This document shows positions 31,640 through 39,655 of a stretch of DNA of 41,689 bases, piece after piece. Source of the stretch: an uncultured Lachnospiraceae bacterium (GTDB lineage Bacteria; Bacillota; Clostridia; Lachnospirales; Lachnospiraceae); the NCBI GenBank assembly GCA_910578335.1, contig CAJTPU010000029.1, forward strand, positions 1-41,689, given 5' to 3'. Both the position numbers and the translations under genes were made by a program. The first letter of the stretch is position 1. Every line of letters begins with the position of its first letter. The notes below the pieces were generated by a model, which did no database searches, had not been told where the DNA came from, and saw nothing but the letters and a program-made list of their open reading frames with translations.

Positions 31640-33334
31640 CTAGTCGGCAAAACCCGGCTGGCTCAGCTCTTCCTCCTCCGGAAGCACATCCTGAAGCTCC
31701 TCCTTGGGAAGCGAAATACCGCTTTGACTGCCATCCGTGGAAATGTCCCCGCCTGCAACCAGCGCTGTCAGATAGCGTGTATAGTCCACATTGCTCTGGC
31801 AAAGAGCAATCGCCCGTGCCGTATCCTGATTCAAGCCATAATTTTCCTCAAGAATCTGTATTATCCGGTCATATAACTGCGCTACTTCCGAACCCGCGCC
31901 ATACTCCTGTGCCTTTGCATACATGGCGTCGTAATCTGCAACCGCCTGCATAAGAGAGTCCAAAGCCTCCAGCTCCCTGCGCTCTCCCATATACTTTTCG
32001 TAGATGGTCAGACGACGCTGCATCTTCAGCACAATTTGCGCGTGGCGGAACATTTGCTCCTCCTCTTCGTTCCTGTCCATGCCATACATCTCTTCATAGC
32101 ACGTCATATAGTCCCGCTCTTCAAATGCCTCTTTTGCACTCTGCATACGCAGTTCTCCTGCAAAAAGGGAAATTGACAGGAATATGCCGCCAAATACGGT
32201 TGCAGCAAATAGCACCACAACCACAATGCTCTTCGGCGATATCCGCTTTCCAGGCTTCTCAGGAACCGAAGGCTCCTTGGGTTCTTTTTGTTTTTTGGGC
32301 TTCTTTTCTTTCTTGGGCTTCCCTTTCTTTTTGCCCTTTCCGGTATCCTCTTCGTCCTCGTCCAGGTCGTCTTTTCCTTTTTTGTCGTCGGCAGGCTTTT
32401 TGCCCTTCTTCATTTTCTTCTTTTTGCCTGCTTCCTTTAAATCCTCCTCCGCCAGCTCCTGCATAATCGCCTGATTCTCGTCAGATACAGCGCTCTCATC
32501 CTCTTCCGTAAGAGCAGAGAGCAGCTTGGAAAAAAGTCCGGGCTTTTTAGGCTGCTTTTCTGCCGGCTCTGCCGGTATCGGGCTCTCTACAGCCGTCTGT
32601 GGATTTTCTGCAGCGGCTGTTTTTTTCTTTTCGCGTTTTTCCTTTGGCTTTTTCTCTTTCTTTGGTTTACGCTCCCGCTTTTTCTTTGCCTTTTTCCCGC
32701 CGTCCTCCGTCTCTTCTACCGCCTCTTCCATTTCCGTGGGAATTGCAATATCGGGAGAAAAGAACGCTTCTTCCTCCATACCGGCAGCTTCGGTATTCTC
32801 TTCGCTGACAGGCAGCTCTCCGCTGTCAGCCGCTTCCAGCAAGTCCCCAATAGCAGTCAAATCCTCGTTATCATCCAAACCATTCAATAACGCCATCAAG
32901 TCATCTTGTGACGCATCCTCCGACTCCGGTACGGCATCCTCTGTCTCTTCCCCTGCCGTTTGGGTACTTGCTAAAAGCGCCTCTATTTCCTCCTGCGACA
33001 TATCTTCCGTGGTTTCCATTACCGGATATGCCTCAGTCTCCTCTTCCATCTCCTTCTTCGAGTCCTCTTCTACAGCACTCTCGGGCTCTTCTGCGGCTGT
33101 CTGCGGCTCTCCTTTCGGCTCCTTGCCAACTTGCTTCTCTGAAGCTGCCGTGCCATAACCGCCTGCTGCCGGTTCATCCTCTGCCAGTTCTCCATTGAGT
33201 ATCCGTTCAGCCGCGGCAAAAAGCGCATCAATATCCTCATCCGCCATTTCGTCTGCACCGTTTGTTCCCTGCAAACCATCAGCGCCTTCCATCGATTTTA
33301 ACAAATTATCCAGATATTCTTCATTAGAGCTCAT
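31640..33334 (-). CDS. Membrane protein with acidic tail carrying FliM-like docking motifs
   Basis: A 564-aa protein of unknown function. Residues 1-210 are highly acidic and contain repeats resembling the CheY-P docking peptide at the N-terminus of FliM/FliY: MADEDIDALF (30-39), MSQEEIEALL (112-121) and ASQDDLMALL (141-150), with a weaker NEEYLDNLL (4-12). Two lysine-rich blocks (214-238 and 303-353) flank a short GLFSKLLSAL helix (266-275). One transmembrane segment spans about 369-392, leaving about 170 residues outside, mostly helical and TPR-like (400-525), with an acidic end. AAAGGAA precedes the ATG. Upstream lie a Sir2-like gene and cheV; hisH follows 14 bases after the stop. Confidence 0.75.
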   Translation of the reverse strand: MSSNEEYLDNLLKSMEGADGLQGTNGADEMADEDIDALFAAAERILNGELAEDEPAAGGYGTAASEKQVGKEPKGEPQTAAEEPESAVEEDSKKEMEEETEAYPVMETTEDMSQEEIEALLASTQTAGEETEDAVPESEDASQDDLMALLNGLDDNEDLTAIGDLLEAADSGELPVSEENTEAAGMEEEAFFSPDIAIPTEMEEAVEETEDGGKKAKKKRERKPKKEKKPKEKREKKKTAAAENPQTAVESPIPAEPAEKQPKKPGLFSKLLSALTEEDESAVSDENQAIMQELAEEDLKEAGKKKKMKKGKKPADDKKGKDDLDEDEEDTGKGKKKGKPKKEKKPKKQKEPKEPSVPEKPGKRISPKSIVVVVLFAATVFGGIFLSISLFAGELRMQSAKEAFEERDYMTCYEEMYGMDRNEEEEQMFRHAQIVLKMQRRLTIYEKYMGERRELEALDSLMQAVADYDAMYAKAQEYGAGSEVAQLYDRIIQILEENYGLNQDTARAIALCQSNVDYTRYLTALVAGGDISTDGSQSGISLPKEELQDVLPEEEELSQPGFAD

Positions 33335-33374
33335 AAAAATTGTTCCTTTCTTATGATGTACACAACACAGTTTA

Positions 33375-34154
33375 TCATAATTTTGCCGTTTCCGCCATAA
33401 AATCTAAAGCATTTTGTGAAATTGATTTTCCTCTTGCCGAAATTTCATTTGGCATTTGATATAAGCTCCTATGAATCCTGACAATATTTGCCTTTTGATT
33501 CAGTGCCACTATTTTTTCAAACCGAAAACGCAGAATACCTGCAAACATCAGCCCTGCGCCTAATTCCAGAACACACAGCTTCTTGCCAAGCGTGCCCTGC
33601 AGCCACTTTGTATAGCGCTCCCACCCGGCTCTGTACCCTTCCTCCGCATAATGCTCTGCATAGAGGCTGTTAAACACCATGGGAGATTTGCACTGTGCAC
33701 ATACAGGCGGCTCAAGCGCACGCCATTCCCTTTCACCCCGTATGCACTCTTCTATTTCCTTCAAAAATACGGCTTCCACAGGCAATATACTTCCCTCACA
33801 CCCCGAAGCACACTGCAGCTTCGTATAAGAGCCGCAGGGTTCCGTCATTCGTTCCGGCAAAAGCCCTGCCTCTGCTGCCATACCGTTCATGCAGACCGAA
33901 ACCACAAAATAATTCCTTTTATCCAAAAGTCCTTTCAATGCCTGCAGCGCCATCTGCAATTTCTCATTCTTTTCGGAAAAATATCTGTTCACATAAGGCA
34001 TAGTCCACTCCATGCCCGCAGCGGCAATCTCCCTGCATATCCTGAGGTAATCCTCATTTTGCTCCAAAGCTTCTTTTCCTTCAAAATCTTCCCCCATGCC
34101 AACCAGCACCATATCGGCAGCATCGAGTATTTCTATCAGTTCTGCGCGTTCCAT
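33375..34154 (-). CDS. Divergent Sir2-like protein, probably catalytically altered
   Basis: A 259-aa protein with the layout of a sirtuin: a Rossmann start AELIEILDAADMVLVGMGEDF (residues 4-24), a middle strand YFVVSVCMNGMAAEAGL where sirtuins have TTNVD-type residues, a zinc-ribbon-like set C115-x3-C119 and C152-x2-C155, and a C-terminal LCVLELGAG strand followed by a NAD-site-like region. The GAGxS motif reads GMGED, and the catalytic Asn-Asp and His region is not conserved, so deacetylase activity is doubtful. Family assignment is by motif order only. It lies 40 bases before the 564-aa gene, in the same direction. Confidence 0.6.
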   Translation of the reverse strand: MERAELIEILDAADMVLVGMGEDFEGKEALEQNEDYLRICREIAAAGMEWTMPYVNRYFSEKNEKLQMALQALKGLLDKRNYFVVSVCMNGMAAEAGLLPERMTEPCGSYTKLQCASGCEGSILPVEAVFLKEIEECIRGEREWRALEPPVCAQCKSPMVFNSLYAEHYAEEGYRAGWERYTKWLQGTLGKKLCVLELGAGLMFAGILRFRFEKIVALNQKANIVRIHRSLYQMPNEISARGKSISQNALDFMAETAKL

Positions 34155-34217
34155 ATTTCATCCCTTTTTTTACAACAGCATCCTTGCTTTACAAATCTTC
34201 TATTGCCATAAACAACG

Positions 34218-34244
34218 AAAGACCGGGAATATCCCGGTCTTTTT
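34218..34244. terminator. Intrinsic terminator after cheV
   Basis: An 11-bp perfect inverted repeat AAAGACCGGGA/TCCCGGTCTTT with a 3-base loop. It follows the cheV stop on the minus strand. The longer T-run (TTTTT) is on the plus-strand side, where no gene is seen, so it works in both directions, at best moderately for cheV. Confidence 0.75.
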
Positions 34245-34253
34245 GTGCAGCAT

Positions 34254-35147
34254 TTATTTTTTTAACAGCAGATTATCCAGAACACCGACCAGTTCTCCTA
34301 TTTCAGGCTTAGAAAGCTGTGCGCTCGCACCAAGCTGTTCGCCCTTCAGCCGCATTTCATCATTTACCAAAGACGAGAAAATAACCACCGGAATCCATTT
34401 TGTCTCTTCGTCAGCCTTGATAAGCCTCGTCAGGCGGTGTCCGTCCATCATCGGCATCTCAATATCCGTAATGACGCATTGTACATGCTCTGACAAAGTA
34501 CCCTGTCTTTTAAAGTCCGATATGATGTCATATGCTTCCTGACCGTTTGCCGTATGTATCAGATTTGCGTAGCCCGATTTATGCAGCGCATCTACAATCA
34601 GCTTATTTAAGAACGGAGAATCCTCTGCAATCAAAATAGGTACATCACATCTGTCGCGCTCACCCAATGCATCTATCTGCTCTAACCGAAGTCCTGTCTC
34701 CGGATTGATATCCGATACAATTCTTTCAAAATCAAGAATGACAATCAGTTTATCACCTGTCTTAACGATTCCTGAGGCTGTGCTGTCGGAAGATATCGTC
34801 GTATCCGGCTTGATAATCTCCGTCCATGAAAAGCGATGAATTCCCACCACGGTATCCACGTGAAACGCAATATCCAGTTTGTTAAAATTGGTTACGATAA
34901 ACAATCCTCCCGCCTCGGAGACTCCCCTTTGGAGACAGTTCTTTAAATCGATTGCCGTAATCATTCTGTCCCGCGGCATAAAGATACCTTCTATGCTGGG
35001 ATGGGCATTGGGTATCGGTGTCACCGGCATATAATTAATAATTTCTTTGATTTTGGCTACGTTAATGCCATAAGAATTGTTGTCGAGGGTGAACTCCAAA
35101 ACTTCTAATTCGTTGGTGCCGTTTTCCAGTAATATTTTCGTATCCAT
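34254..35147 (-). CDS. cheV: CheV chemotaxis coupling protein
   Basis: A 297-aa fusion of a CheW-like coupling domain (residues about 13-155) and a receiver domain (168-295). The receiver has the acidic pair AEDS (174-177), phospho-acceptor Asp228 in VITDIEMPMMDGH, the switch Ser258/Ser259 and Lys280 in LSKP, so it should accept phosphate from CheA. CheV couples chemoreceptors to CheA and aids adaptation. No other classical chemotaxis gene (cheA, cheY, receptors, flagellar genes) lies in the window. It appears monocistronic, with a terminator behind it and a large palindrome in its leader. Confidence 0.93.
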   Translation of the reverse strand: MDTKILLENGTNELEVLEFTLDNNSYGINVAKIKEIINYMPVTPIPNAHPSIEGIFMPRDRMITAIDLKNCLQRGVSEAGGLFIVTNFNKLDIAFHVDTVVGIHRFSWTEIIKPDTTISSDSTASGIVKTGDKLIVILDFERIVSDINPETGLRLEQIDALGERDRCDVPILIAEDSPFLNKLIVDALHKSGYANLIHTANGQEAYDIISDFKRQGTLSEHVQCVITDIEMPMMDGHRLTRLIKADEETKWIPVVIFSSLVNDEMRLKGEQLGASAQLSKPEIGELVGVLDNLLLKK

Positions 35148-35182
35148 CTTTTCCCTTTCTATACATGCCGCAGGATTTTTTA

Positions 35183-35210
35183 TAATATTGCAGGAAATCC
35201 TGCAATATTA
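35183..35210. promoter_or_regulatory. 28-base near-perfect palindrome in the cheV leader
   Basis: Two perfect 13-bp arms, TAATATTGCAGGA and TCCTGCAATATTA, separated by AA. It lies 36 bases before the cheV ATG and downstream of the predicted promoter. As RNA it would make a 12-bp hairpin with a 4-base loop; without a U-run it is not a terminator. A repressor operator or a transcript-stabilising hairpin are both possible. A 10-bp palindrome ATCTGCAGAT lies just upstream (35216-35225). Confidence 0.6.
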
Positions 35211-35228
35211 CATCAATCTGCAGATGAA

Positions 35229-35257
35229 ATTATTTAAATTTTTTGGACAAATTACAA
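35229..35257 (-). promoter_or_regulatory. Possible promoter of cheV
   Basis: TTGTAA (35257-35252), a 17-base spacer and AATAAT (35234-35229). No motility-type (sigma-D) GCCGATAA box is seen. The rest of the 321-base spacer 35148-35468 holds the cheV leader palindrome and the opposing HAD promoter; I see nothing else in it. Confidence 0.4.
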
Positions 35258-35347
35258 TAATTGCAAGATAAAATGCCCTTTAGGGACATTATACCACACA
35301 TATCGGCAGTTGGATACTATGAAAAGAAAATTTTTGCAAAATCTTTT

Positions 35348-35376
35348 TTGACTTTACAAGACTGCTATTCTATAAT
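35348..35376 (+). promoter_or_regulatory. Promoter of the HAD phosphatase gene
   Basis: TTGACT (35348-35353), a 17-base spacer and a perfect TATAAT (35371-35376). The leader is about 85 bases long. Confidence 0.85.
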
Positions 35377-35468
35377 AATTTTGTTTCCGGTCACTCTTTC
35401 CACACAAAAAACAGTAGAAGACTCGCGAAGCGTGGATTCTATTGCCATAAATAAAGGAAATTTCATCT

Positions 35469-36263
35469 ATGAAAAAAATTGCTTTTTTTGACATTGACGG
35501 CACGCTTACCTCTGAGATTGACGGCTCCATACCAAAAAGCGCAGTCAAGGCAATCCGAAAATCCCGTGAAAATGGAAATCTGATGTTTATTAATACAGGA
35601 CGCTGCTTCCAGAACGTAGAGCCGCGTTTTCGGGACATTGGCTTTGACGGCTATATCTGCGGCTGCGGCACCAATATCTACTGCGACGGCAGGGACGTTC
35701 TCTACGTGCCCCAAAGCCACTTCGTTACCATGCGCATTCTGGAACAGGCAAGGAAGACCGGTGTGGATATTTTATTCGAGTCCCGCAAGGAAGTATGTTT
35801 TGACACCTCACGCCCTTTGCGGCATCCCGGCGCCATCCGCCAGTATCAGGCATTTCTTGACAGAAATTATGCCATGCCGGAAGATTTGGAAAATCCCAAT
35901 TTCTTTAGTGACAAATTTGTCATCTGGTATGAAAAGCCTTGGCAGCTTGCCCGGTTCCGCGAGGTCAGTGACCGGTATTTTTCCTGTATCGACCGCGGCG
36001 GAACCTTCCGCGAATTTGTTCCTCTGGGGTATTCCAAGGCAACCGGAATCGCCTTTGTGCTGCAATACTATGGGCTTTCGGCGGATGACGCCTACGCCTT
36101 TGGTGACAGCAACAATGACCTGCCCATGTTCTCCTGTATAAAAAACAGTGTTGTTATGGGCAACGCCTCCCCCGCTTCCCTTTTTGAAAACGCCGCATAT
36201 GTAACGGCAAATGCCAGCGCGGACGGCATCCGGCTGGCACTTGCGCATTTTCATTTTTGTTAA
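35469..36263 (+). CDS. Cof-type HAD-superfamily hydrolase
   Basis: A 264-aa haloacid-dehalogenase phosphatase with a type IIB cap. Motif I is FFDIDGTLTS (nucleophile Asp8, general acid Asp10), motif II NTGR, the motif III lysine is probably the one in GYSKATG, and motif IV is FGDSNNDLPMF. Such enzymes hydrolyse sugar phosphates, flavin phosphates or pyridoxal phosphate; the substrate cannot be told. It has its own consensus promoter and an AGGAAA ribosome binding site. Its 3' end overlaps the convergent ABC permease gene by four bases. Confidence 0.92.
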   Translation: MKKIAFFDIDGTLTSEIDGSIPKSAVKAIRKSRENGNLMFINTGRCFQNVEPRFRDIGFDGYICGCGTNIYCDGRDVLYVPQSHFVTMRILEQARKTGVDILFESRKEVCFDTSRPLRHPGAIRQYQAFLDRNYAMPEDLENPNFFSDKFVIWYEKPWQLARFREVSDRYFSCIDRGGTFREFVPLGYSKATGIAFVLQYYGLSADDAYAFGDSNNDLPMFSCIKNSVVMGNASPASLFENAAYVTANASADGIRLALAHFHFC

Positions 36264-38854
36264 ATATTTTCGTTTTGAATGGTATCAATGATATTTTTGC
36301 GGTTTATTTTTCTCATGGAATACCGCATAATGCCTGCAAGTAAAAGAAACACCGCCGCTACTGACAGCAATATGCTCTCGTACGGTATCCTAAAATCAAT
36401 TTCCAGGCGGATTCCCATCGCCTTATAGAAACCTGCCGCCACTAAGATACCGGCGGGTATCCCGATAATCAGTGCCTTTCCCCCGCAAAACAGTGTTTCC
36501 AGCCATATCATTTTCCGGAATTCTTTTCTTGTCATACCAATGGATTTTAACATGGCAAATTCCCTGCTCCTAAGCTCCATATTGGTGGTAATGGTATTGA
36601 AAATATTCGTGATTCCAATTAGGGCGATGACCGTGATAAAGCCATATAAAAATATGGATATCAGCAGGTAAAAAGACTGTACCCGCCGGTACTCCTCCTC
36701 CGAATTGAAAATGGTATACTTGCTAAGCGTCCCAAGCGCCTGCTCAATTTCCATACTTAAGCCGTCCGGGTCATCGCACCGGATACACACATCTGCCTGA
36801 TTTCCAAAATAATCGATATGGCTTAACATCCATTCGTCGCTGACAACCAATACGCCAATATCATTCATATTTCCCATGGGCAGTTTATCCGTCTGTGCCG
36901 CAACCACAAAACTGATTTCTTCTCCCCCCGACATTTTTCCTGTGATAATATCTCCCTGCCTGTAGTCGAAGGTACTTCCTTCTATATATTTTGTCTTTCC
37001 ATTTTCATAAATATATTCTTCATAATGTGCCACCAAGATTGCCCTGTCCCCTATTTCCTCCGGCAAAAGCCCCAGCTCCCTCACATATGCCTCATAAGCA
37101 GCGCTGCCAATCGTGATAACCGGAATCGCCCACTCATTATCCGGAACTGCACCTTCCGGTATCAGTACATTTTGCCGGTATTCTCTGCTGAATTTCAAAT
37201 CCTCCTGTCGTACACGGAAGGTATAGATACCTTTTTTAATCATAATCTGCTGAATGCCGGAAAGCTCCGATATTTTCTGCGCCTGCAAGTAATGGTCGTC
37301 ATCATAAAGGCGCACCTGAAGCTGATAGTCACAGTCTTCATAATAGACTGCTGAGCCCGCAAATCCCAGCCTGAGCGTGGCGCTTAAACCCACAAAAATT
37401 GCTACGCTCACCACAATAGAAAGCACCGTTGTACGATATTTTCTCCTCGCTCTTTTTAAGTTTAAAAAAGCAATGGCGCCGCCAATCCCAAACAATTTTT
37501 TAACAAGCTTCGGCGCCTGCCGCTCCCTTCTGTAAACCCTTACCTCCGTATTGGAACGAATCGCACTGATAGGCGATACTTTAGCCGCCTGCCTTGCCGC
37601 CTTGCCTGCGGATAAAAATACCACCAGCGCCGACAGTACGGCGCCAATCAACATTGCCGGATACGATACCACATAGACAAGCGCGATATCCATAGCAGAT
37701 ACCAGCAGACTGCTTGTCGCTTTAATCACCACCGCTGTTGCCAGCACGCCGCTCAGAATGCCAAGGGGAATGCCGACGAGACCAAAAAACAACGCTTCAT
37801 AGTATACCATCTGTTTACACTGTTTTTTTGTTGCACCGACTGAAGAAAGCATACCAAAGAGACGCAGCTTTTCTGTCATGGATATCATAAAGCTGTTCCT
37901 GATGCAGAACACAGCCGCCGCTACAATGACAAGGCAGGCAAGCGCCGCCATGGCATAAAGCGCGGTCATGGTATGATTGGAAAAAAGAAGCAGTTCCCAC
38001 TTCAATACCCATATATTGCACCACACATTGCCGGCTACCCTTTTTACCTCCTCCAATTCTTTTGCATCCCGTATTATCCCACTCTCATATGCACGGTGAT
38101 ACAGCTCCTCAGAAATACCGAGTAAGCCTGCCGTCACTTGATTTCTGTTGCGCAGTCCCGAAGCAGTATACGTGGCGTATACCTCTATTTCGTCAAACGC
38201 GCTTATATCCGAGAGAAACGTCACTGCAGTGTAGCCTGGCGCCCAACTGTCTTCTATCACCGGACGCTCTACAATTCCTACCACAGTGTATGATTTTTCT
38301 TCCTGAGGATAAAAAGTTTCCTCCTCCTGCAAATAGGGACTGCTTTGATGCAGCTTTCCTCCTTCCCCGTCACAGCGGTATCCAAGTGTAAGTTGCAATA
38401 CCTCGCCAAGCCCGATATTGACCCCGCCGTTCGTCCCTGTATGGCGGGCAATCAAAATTTCACTGTCATTTTGCGGAAGACGCCCCTCCGTCAGCTTCAA
38501 CGCAGCCGCCTCCATGCCGCCCGCGTTCATGGCGCATACATATAAATATGGCTTATCCTCATTTTTGCTTCCATTGAGAAGTGCATAGCCGACTTCCGCC
38601 ATGTAACCCAGCTTTTCTATATTACGATTGTTCTCAAAATACTTTAAATTTTCCGTCTCTACTTCTGAAAATTGATAGTGAAAAGCGCCGCTTTGTCCCT
38701 TTTCATACGCAACCATGCTGGCACGAAAGCTTTTTTCCATACCGGCAACCGCGGTAAGAAGCGCTGTAGCCAGTATAATGCCGACAATCGTTACCACTGT
38801 GCGCTTACGGTTTTCCCGAATTGACCGAAGGGTAATTTTTTTCATCACATTCAT
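36260..38854 (-). CDS. FtsX/MacB-like ABC transporter permease
   Basis: An 864-aa membrane protein with two FtsX-type permease domains. One transmembrane helix lies near the N-terminus (VVTIVGIILATALLTAVAG), then a large extracytoplasmic domain of about 250 residues, three helices around residues 300-410, a cytosolic linker, another helix plus a second extracytoplasmic domain, and three final helices. This is the layout of peptide-resistance or lipoprotein-type transporters rather than nutrient importers. The frame opens at 38929, but AAGGTGA precedes the ATG at 38854, four bases after the ATPase stop. It works with the ATPase next to it and is probably induced by the adjoining two-component system. 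Confidence 0.9.
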   Translation of the reverse strand: MNVMKKITLRSIRENRKRTVVTIVGIILATALLTAVAGMEKSFRASMVAYEKGQSGAFHYQFSEVETENLKYFENNRNIEKLGYMAEVGYALLNGSKNEDKPYLYVCAMNAGGMEAAALKLTEGRLPQNDSEILIARHTGTNGGVNIGLGEVLQLTLGYRCDGEGGKLHQSSPYLQEEETFYPQEEKSYTVVGIVERPVIEDSWAPGYTAVTFLSDISAFDEIEVYATYTASGLRNRNQVTAGLLGISEELYHRAYESGIIRDAKELEEVKRVAGNVWCNIWVLKWELLLFSNHTMTALYAMAALACLVIVAAAVFCIRNSFMISMTEKLRLFGMLSSVGATKKQCKQMVYYEALFFGLVGIPLGILSGVLATAVVIKATSSLLVSAMDIALVYVVSYPAMLIGAVLSALVVFLSAGKAARQAAKVSPISAIRSNTEVRVYRRERQAPKLVKKLFGIGGAIAFLNLKRARRKYRTTVLSIVVSVAIFVGLSATLRLGFAGSAVYYEDCDYQLQVRLYDDDHYLQAQKISELSGIQQIMIKKGIYTFRVRQEDLKFSREYRQNVLIPEGAVPDNEWAIPVITIGSAAYEAYVRELGLLPEEIGDRAILVAHYEEYIYENGKTKYIEGSTFDYRQGDIITGKMSGGEEISFVVAAQTDKLPMGNMNDIGVLVVSDEWMLSHIDYFGNQADVCIRCDDPDGLSMEIEQALGTLSKYTIFNSEEEYRRVQSFYLLISIFLYGFITVIALIGITNIFNTITTNMELRSREFAMLKSIGMTRKEFRKMIWLETLFCGGKALIIGIPAGILVAAGFYKAMGIRLEIDFRIPYESILLSVAAVFLLLAGIMRYSMRKINRKNIIDTIQNENI

Positions 38855-38858
38855 GGCG

Positions 38859-39542
38859 TCACCTTCCCTTTCTGTCATCCAGAAGCCTTCCGTCTTCCAT
38901 GACAAGCACGCGGTCCGCCTGTTTTGCAATTTCCATGTTATGCGTAATCATCAGCATTGTCTGCTTATACCTGCGGTTGGAAAGTTTTAAAAGCGCTACA
39001 ATTTCGTCACTCGCCTTGGAATCCAGATTGCCGGTAGGTTCATCTGCCAGCAAAACCGCGGGACGGTTCATCAAGGCTCTTCCGATTGCCACCCGCTGCT
39101 GCTGTCCGCCTGAGAGCTGGTTCGGCAGATGCTTAAGCCTTTTCTCCAGCCCCAGCGTTTCTGCAAGCTCCTGCACAAATTCCTTGTCAGGTACTTTTCC
39201 GTCCAGTTCGCAGGGAAGCGTCATATTTTCCTCCACATTTAAGACGGGAATCAGATTATAAAACTGATAAATCAGCCCCACCTGCCTTCTGCGGAATATC
39301 GCAAGTTTATCATCATTCATTTTATAAATGTCTTCTCCTTCAAGCAGCACGCATCCCGATGTGGGTCTGTCCACGCCGCCCAGCATATGCAGAAGTGTTG
39401 ATTTTCCGCTGCCCGAGCTTCCCACAATCGCCACAAACTCCCCCTGTTCCACCGAAAAGCTCACGTCGTTTACCGCAATCACTTGATTCTCTCCGCTGCC
39501 GTACACTTTGCTCAAAAGCTCTGTCCTCAATAATTCCATCAT
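38859..39542 (-). CDS. ABC transporter ATP-binding protein (MacB/LolD type)
   Basis: A 227-aa ATPase that powers the FtsX-type permease encoded next. Walker A GSSGSGKSTLL, Q-loop in LIYQFYNLIPVL, signature LSGGQQQR, Walker B VLLADEPTGN and the switch histidine ITHN are all present. AAAGGAC lies eight bases before the ATG at 39542; a second ATG follows directly. It is first in the transporter transcript and is preceded by a direct-repeat operator and a promoter lacking a good -35 box. Confidence 0.95.
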   Translation of the reverse strand: MMELLRTELLSKVYGSGENQVIAVNDVSFSVEQGEFVAIVGSSGSGKSTLLHMLGGVDRPTSGCVLLEGEDIYKMNDDKLAIFRRRQVGLIYQFYNLIPVLNVEENMTLPCELDGKVPDKEFVQELAETLGLEKRLKHLPNQLSGGQQQRVAIGRALMNRPAVLLADEPTGNLDSKASDEIVALLKLSNRRYKQTMLMITHNMEIAKQADRVLVMEDGRLLDDRKGR

Positions 39543-39619
39543 GCACCATGTCCTTTCTTGAAAGCTTTTCCCTTTTAGAAATTCCGGCAGGCATACCCTG
39601 CCTTAGAACTTCTTCTTAC

Positions 39620-39655
39620 ACTATACAAAGCCAAAATGACATTTCGGTGACATTT
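39620..39655 (-). promoter_or_regulatory. Response-regulator operator and promoter of the ABC transporter
   Basis: On the minus strand the 8-base word AAATGTCA occurs twice in direct orientation (39655-39648 and 39644-39637), 11 bases apart, about one helical turn. The repeats lie over the -35 position of a promoter whose -10 is TATAGT (39625-39620) and whose -35 (ACCGAA) is not a consensus. This is the pattern of an OmpR-family activator site. It begins directly after the kinase stop codon. Confidence 0.65.

Noticed and set aside
32269..32460. Lysine-rich tandem repeats as a true DNA repeat or mobile remnant
   Set aside because: The repetition is low-complexity codon use (Lys/Pro/Glu) within one coding frame; the DNA units vary and have no repeat borders.
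32526..33158. A 210-codon Ser/Phe-rich plus-strand frame
   Set aside because: It is the complement of the acidic and lysine-rich codons of the 564-aa gene; composition bias explains its openness.
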